From a virus: DNA of 44,282 nt. A model generated the notes under the pieces. The model made no database searches and had not been told where the DNA came from. It worked only from the letters and a program-made list of their open reading frames with translations. Positions 40,257 through 44,282 of the stretch are shown piece after piece. The position numbers were made by a program, and so were the translations under genes. The first letter of the stretch is position 1; every line of letters begins with the position of its first letter. The stretch lies in IMG/VR virus record IMGVR_UViG_3300022707_002679, positions 1-44,282 of that record. One strand, 5' to 3'.

Positions 40257-40715
40257 TCAATCTAAAGATGTTCCTGTTTTTTCCCAAATGTCGAAGCTAA
40301 ACGATTCTGTTCGACTACCATCCCTCAATAAATCGATGGTCAAAATGATAGTCTCAGGACGCAAGACCCCAGAGACTCGAACCTCGTTAAGGTGCTCATC
40401 GGTAACCAGCCAACTTGTTGCAGATTGAACGAAATCTATAGCTTTATTCAGAGTTTCTTGTGTCAATCTAGTCTGGTCAATTAACCACAATTTCGAACCT
40501 ATTTCAAATTCTAATGTATCAAATAATTCATTCCCCCACCAACCTCTGCGATTCTCAGCCGGCACAACCTCGGTCCGGTCCGCCCTGCGCTCTTCAAACA
40601 ATGACATTTTTAAAGCAGTGTCAAAACCCTCTGTGGTAGCTAGGTCACCAGTCTCGGGATCGATTCTGATATCAAAGAGATCATTTCCTATGCTTTTTAC
40701 ATCAATATCTATCAT
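40257..40715 (-). CDS. Baseplate wedge protein, Mu gp46 type
   Basis: Mu gp46 (GP46/gp25-like) pattern in 152 aa: MIDIDVK..FDIRIDPETGDL at the start, then EGFDTALKMSLFEERRAD, NRRGWWGNELFD and SKLWLIDQTRLTQETL with a C-terminal strand region. ATGA overlap with the gp45 homologue upstream. The gene order gp45-gp46-gp47-gp48 is intact apart from the HNH insertion. Confidence 0.88.
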   Translation of the reverse strand: MIDIDVKSIGNDLFDIRIDPETGDLATTEGFDTALKMSLFEERRADRTEVVPAENRRGWWGNELFDTLEFEIGSKLWLIDQTRLTQETLNKAIDFVQSATSWLVTDEHLNEVRVSGVLRPETIILTIDLLRDGSRTESFSFDIWEKTGTSLD

Positions 40716-41335
40716 AATAACTGGTTCGGTACATCTGTTGGTCCACCAGAGTCATTTTCTGGATGGACATGGCTATTGTAAATCAACTTAAAGTTGTTTA
40801 ACCCTTCTTCAGTACCTCCAAAATCCCACCGAATATCTTCTTTCACACGCAAATTCCCATTGATCCTGAACTCATCTACATTATATGTTACCAGACCGGC
40901 ATTCACAGTTACAGTCTCGTTACCCTGAATTGTTACATTTCTATCGCCACCAATCACTATTGTATCATCACCGACTATGTTGATAATCTCATTATTGTTC
41001 ACAAAAACATCCAGATCACCGTTTGCTTTTAAAGTGATACGGGTTTTTGTAAGGGTGTTGAAAAGTGTTACCTCGCCTTCTTTGAGGTCTTTTGGCCGCC
41101 GATCATAGTCATTAAAGATTCCTGCGCGGTTCTGCTCCTGTGCCTGGATATTAAATACCAAGCCCATACTGCCTACTGGTGGCGAAGAATAATAACCATA
41201 TGGAGTGATAAACCATATGTCATTAACCTTCGTCATGAATTGCGCCTGTAAAAACGGAAATGTTTTTGTATCCGTCATAACGCTGGTGCTGAGCGCAATC
41301 TTTATCATGCTGGTTATTTTATTAAGTAAACTCAT
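40712..41335 (-). CDS. Baseplate spike protein, Mu gp45 type
   Basis: A trimeric tail-spike protein (207 aa). The OB-like N-terminal region is followed by a repetitive beta-helix (NGDLDVFVNNNEIINIVGDD, GDRNVTIQGNETVTVNAG) and ends with NSHVHPEND, an H-x-H pair like the iron-binding tip of contractile-phage spikes. This matches Mu gp45. Short beta-helix repeats of VTIQGN/VTVN type are typical. Start by ATGA overlap. Confidence 0.88.
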   Translation of the reverse strand: MSLLNKITSMIKIALSTSVMTDTKTFPFLQAQFMTKVNDIWFITPYGYYSSPPVGSMGLVFNIQAQEQNRAGIFNDYDRRPKDLKEGEVTLFNTLTKTRITLKANGDLDVFVNNNEIINIVGDDTIVIGGDRNVTIQGNETVTVNAGLVTYNVDEFRINGNLRVKEDIRWDFGGTEEGLNNFKLIYNSHVHPENDSGGPTDVPNQLL

Positions 41336-42465
41336 AATCCGGGTATTTCAAATTTAGAAGTTGTTTTACTGGCTTTATCTTTTACTGGCTCCGCAACAAT
41401 CAATGTGAAAGCATTTTTTCTAACCAGATTTAATTCTGTTATATTACCACCATCGTTACTCACTTCAAACGTTACATCTTTTATAAGTAACTCGGTATCA
41501 TTTTCAAATCCATAATCATCTAACACTCGAATAATTCTATTAGGTTTATAAATGACACCGCCGCCTGAATGTCCTGTTACGCGATAAGTATATATAAGTG
41601 ATCGACTTTTTCTAATATCCGCTTCCCACTGTGCCCGTTCTTGTAACTCCTCAACATCTGTGGAGTTTTCTGCTTGTATTTGTAAAATTCTACTTGCTCG
41701 TATGTTATCTTCATCATCGATAACAAAATTATTTCGCTCGACAATATTTTTATTATCTTTAGGAATATTATTTATAGAAAGAAAGGTCGGGTTTCCTTGG
41801 CTGTGAAATACATATTTGCCAAATCTTCCAGAATCATCAATATTGATCTCGCCGTCCAGAATGTTATTAAAAGATGTATCTTTTGGAAGAATGGCATGGA
41901 TTAAATCAATATTTTGTCTTCCTTGATCTCCGCGCACGAAAACCAGATCGCCATCGCCATTAGTTGTTAAAAATACCTGTCTTTTACGAGCATAACGTTC
42001 AATGATATTAAATCCCTTCTCAGCCACTTCACCCGAACCAGGCGAATCTCCTTTAAATGGTTTTAAATCTTGCCCTAAAGAATCTTTAACACTGATATCA
42101 AGACCTATGTTCTTAATTACTTCTTCTGCTAATTGCTTTAATGTAAAGCCATTATCCGGGCTGGGATTAAGCTCAAGCTTTCCATCAACGTTCGAATCGA
42201 TTAAATCTGCTGTTTTAGATCGTCCAGTAATCCTTGTCTGGTGATCCGAAGTGTTCCAAGAAACTACACTCTGCTCTATAAAGCCGGTTAAAAACAATTC
42301 ATTATCTACAAAAAACTTTACAGACCCACCGCGTATAAATGGTTGACCTTCTCTTACACCTTTTATTGTTACTGAAAATGTGCCGCTGGCTGCCTCGACA
42401 GAACGGGAAACCCTAGCATTTGTAAATCCTGTAAATCTTTGTCCATCAAATTCAATTTCAATCAT
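41332..42465 (-). CDS. Baseplate hub protein, Mu gp44 / P2 gpD type
   Basis: Hub protein that bridges tail tube and baseplate (377 aa). The N-terminus, FDGQRFTGFTNARVSRSVEAASGTFSVTI, is a typical gpD/gp44-like start; residues 100-150 include FTLKQLAEEVIKNIGLDISV, and the RAQWEADIRKSRSLIYTYRVTGHS segment is family-like. Order gp43-gp44-gp45 as in Mu. Confidence 0.82.
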   Translation of the reverse strand: MIEIEFDGQRFTGFTNARVSRSVEAASGTFSVTIKGVREGQPFIRGGSVKFFVDNELFLTGFIEQSVVSWNTSDHQTRITGRSKTADLIDSNVDGKLELNPSPDNGFTLKQLAEEVIKNIGLDISVKDSLGQDLKPFKGDSPGSGEVAEKGFNIIERYARKRQVFLTTNGDGDLVFVRGDQGRQNIDLIHAILPKDTSFNNILDGEINIDDSGRFGKYVFHSQGNPTFLSINNIPKDNKNIVERNNFVIDDEDNIRASRILQIQAENSTDVEELQERAQWEADIRKSRSLIYTYRVTGHSGGGVIYKPNRIIRVLDDYGFENDTELLIKDVTFEVSNDGGNITELNLVRKNAFTLIVAEPVKDKASKTTSKFEIPGL

Positions 42466-43682
42466 GCGCCCAAAACTTTTAGATCACCTCCTAAAAAGGT
42501 GGGGTTAATAGATTCGTTCAAATCCACAAGAGCTTCTGTATTTTCTGTTGTACCATAAAGACGATGGCTTAAAACAGTCGCCGGTACATCTGGTGTGGAA
42601 AATGATGTAATACGGAAGGCTTGCACTCGTTGCTCATCAAAAAACTCACGTGTTAAATTACGGAGCACTTGTAATTCAGCAAATAGATCATCAGATAATG
42701 CTTCCGGTTTGGTTTCAAATGTTTCTGATAGTTCTTCAAACTTACCTTCAAGTACGGCTTGCCGTGCATCCACTTGCACATCGGTGACATATACAATATT
42801 TTGCGATTGGATATATTCATCTTTTAAGGCATTGGTTTTCACAGCTGTTTGAACGATATCCCTATTATTTTGTCGCTGTAATCTTTGCACAGTTGTGGTT
42901 GGAACATCAGCAAATTGTGAATTGAAGTTAAACAATCGATCGGATATACGTATTTGATCCTCTGGTGTTTTTCCTATAATAGCATTCTGTTCAAACAGAT
43001 CATCAAAACGTCCGGAAAGTATAGACGGGGTATTGATAGATGGCCGTAAATTATCCCGAAAATCATTCAGCGTTAAATTAAAATCATTTAATTCATCAGG
43101 GTTTGTATTCAAAACATTGAGATTATCTGCAAAAACATCAAGTAATTCTGTAATAATACTTTCAGAATCTGTGAAATTTAAAGAAAAGAACCGTCCAATC
43201 TTAAAAAAATTTGCAATATTATCAATTAGAATTTGTTGAATATTGACTCCAGAAGCAACAGAGGCCGCTATTTTTGAACCAGGCGAATCACTCGGTGTTA
43301 AGCCAGTGGGTGTTTGCTGGGCCTCGAAAGACATTGTAAACACAGCACGGCTTAAATCTGTAAAGCCCTGTGTCAGAGTATAATTAATTAGTGAAACATC
43401 AATTGAACCAAAGAAAGGATGTACTAAAACACCCGGCCCTGGTGATTCAAGAGCTTCTATTAACGCATCTCTATCTGTAAAATAAGTGCCGCCCTTGCCA
43501 TCGTGTATAATTCCAGTGATTGAGAAGCTTTTTTGCATCTGTCCCAAATCTTCAACTTCACGAGTATCTCTGTTTGGAAATTCATGTGTGACAGTCTTGC
43601 GGCCACCTTCGGTACGGTCATCACGCAAGAGAAACTTAGCATTTTTAAAGCTTGCGGCCTGTGTTTGATTTAAAATACTCAT
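42462..43682 (-). CDS. DNA circulation / baseplate protein, Mu gp43 (DNA_circ_N) type
   Basis: The N-terminal ~90 residues match DNA_circ_N: FLLRDDRTEGGRKTVTHEFPNRD, then DLGQMQKSFSITGII and FFGSIDVSLINYTLTQG. In Mu the corresponding protein gpN belongs to the tail. The remainder is helical and rich in acidic residues (FEELSETFETKPEALSDD). 406 aa, normal length. ATGA overlap with the tape-measure stop. Confidence 0.82.
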   Translation of the reverse strand: MSILNQTQAASFKNAKFLLRDDRTEGGRKTVTHEFPNRDTREVEDLGQMQKSFSITGIIHDGKGGTYFTDRDALIEALESPGPGVLVHPFFGSIDVSLINYTLTQGFTDLSRAVFTMSFEAQQTPTGLTPSDSPGSKIAASVASGVNIQQILIDNIANFFKIGRFFSLNFTDSESIITELLDVFADNLNVLNTNPDELNDFNLTLNDFRDNLRPSINTPSILSGRFDDLFEQNAIIGKTPEDQIRISDRLFNFNSQFADVPTTTVQRLQRQNNRDIVQTAVKTNALKDEYIQSQNIVYVTDVQVDARQAVLEGKFEELSETFETKPEALSDDLFAELQVLRNLTREFFDEQRVQAFRITSFSTPDVPATVLSHRLYGTTENTEALVDLNESINPTFLGGDLKVLGA

Positions 43683-44282
43683 TGTAAAGGTACGTTCCTT
43701 CCATCATTGATCACTTTTCCTTGTGCAGATGTATCTAACATTACATTTGGCGCAGGTACACCCGGTTGGGCCCGCACAACAACCGTAAGTGTATCATCTC
43801 GTCCAGGCATAATAGCTGTCTGCGATATTCCTCTTATATCACCACCGCCGCCCTGCGCACGTAAAGCACTCAAATTTATATTAAAACTTTTAATGTTCTC
43901 AATAACTTCTGGTGTTAATCCTTGTTCAAATGTTTTTCTAGCTATTTTTTCCTTTGCTTCTCTGGCTTGTTTTGTAAGCTCTCCTATTTTTTTCATACGC
44001 GCCAAGTCTTCTTTTGAAGGAGCGAAAACGCGATCTTTTTTCTTTTTGCCAATTAATTCAAAAAATCTTTCAATAGGTCTAAGAAAAGCAGTGAATTTAT
44101 TTGTAAGCGCGTCAATTTCTTTCCCGAATTGTTTTATAAAATTGCCTATAAAAGCCGCACCGATCAAGCGGCCAATTGTTTTTAAAAGCTCACCAAAAAA
44201 AACAAAAGCCTTTATTACACTACCAATAACAAAATCAATCACTTTGAAGGCTTTACTCAAAATATCTGTTTTTGTAATAAGC
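43679..44282 (-). CDS. Tape measure protein, C-terminal part (cut by window edge)
   Basis: The frame is open from the right edge, with TTG at 44258-44260 only an internal possibility, so this is the 3' end of a longer gene. The visible ~200 residues contain hydrophobic helices (IGSVIKAFVFFGELLKTIGRLIG) and a charged coiled-coil region (KEDLARMKKIGELTKQAREAKEKIARK), typical of tape measure C-termini. Location directly upstream of the gp43-like gene fits. Full length and N-terminus are unknown. Confidence 0.75.
   Translation of the reverse strand, partial: LITKTDILSKAFKVIDFVIGSVIKAFVFFGELLKTIGRLIGAAFIGNFIKQFGKEIDALTNKFTAFLRPIERFFELIGKKKKDRVFAPSKEDLARMKKIGELTKQAREAKEKIARKTFEQGLTPEVIENIKSFNINLSALRAQGGGGDIRGISQTAIMPGRDDTLTVVVRAQPGVPAPNVMLDTSAQGKVINDGRNVPLQ

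Overview
The window is a 44 kb piece of an AT-rich tailed-phage genome with a contractile, Mu-type tail (a myovirus). The host is probably an alphaproteobacterium: the phage carries a homologue of GcrA, a cell-cycle transcription factor essentially confined to that class. No integrase, tRNA, rRNA or insertion sequence was recognised, so lifestyle is undecided; an XRE-type regulator and a LexA-like winged-helix protein are present.

Layout. 1-371: AT-rich control region with eight dyad-like 12-mers spaced about 20 bp. 372-1115: short rightward genes. 1050-8664 (minus): small genes, including the GcrA homologue and a zinc-ribbon protein, run into a ParB-domain methyltransferase, small and large terminase, portal and a MuF-type head protein. 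8665-9599: long non-coding region with TGGGACA inverted repeats, a possible origin and divergent control region. 9600-23026 (plus): replication and nucleotide genes, namely Toprim/VapE primase-helicase, AAA ATPase, SSB-like protein, RecD/Dda-type helicase, 3'-5' exonuclease, an apparently frameshifted sliding clamp, ThyA, three DNA methyltransferases and a RuvC-like resolvase. 23027-25459 (minus): small early genes and an XRE regulator. 25632-27505 (plus): small accessory genes divergent from them. 27519-29164: an RNA-guided locus. 29161-30575 (minus): lysis cassette. 30675-44282 (minus): tail appendages, Mu-like baseplate proteins and the C-terminus of the tape measure, cut by the window edge. 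If the genome is circular or permuted, the missing capsid, sheath and tube genes would lie beyond the edges, between the MuF-type gene and the tape measure.

The most notable feature is at 27519-29164. Two arrays of alternating 10-bp motifs (RATAGTAACA and RAGYGARCCA), separated by unique 8-nt spacers, keep an exact 36-nt period and flank a 337-aa protein related to the Nop/IS110 C-terminal fold. This matches the recently described TIGR-Tas (tandem interspaced guide RNA) systems, with a nuclease-less TasA-like protein. The long array fills the gap from the tas stop codon to the stop codon of the convergent o-spanin gene.

Other notable points: a 228-codon open frame with its own Shine-Dalgarno nested in the cytosine methyltransferase gene; three proteins ending in the same T(Q/E)DMFG tail, which resembles a clamp-binding motif; a frame break in the sliding clamp; a predicted multi-branched RNA upstream of a GHKL-like gene; a homing endonuclease inside the baseplate operon; and translationally coupled microproteins.
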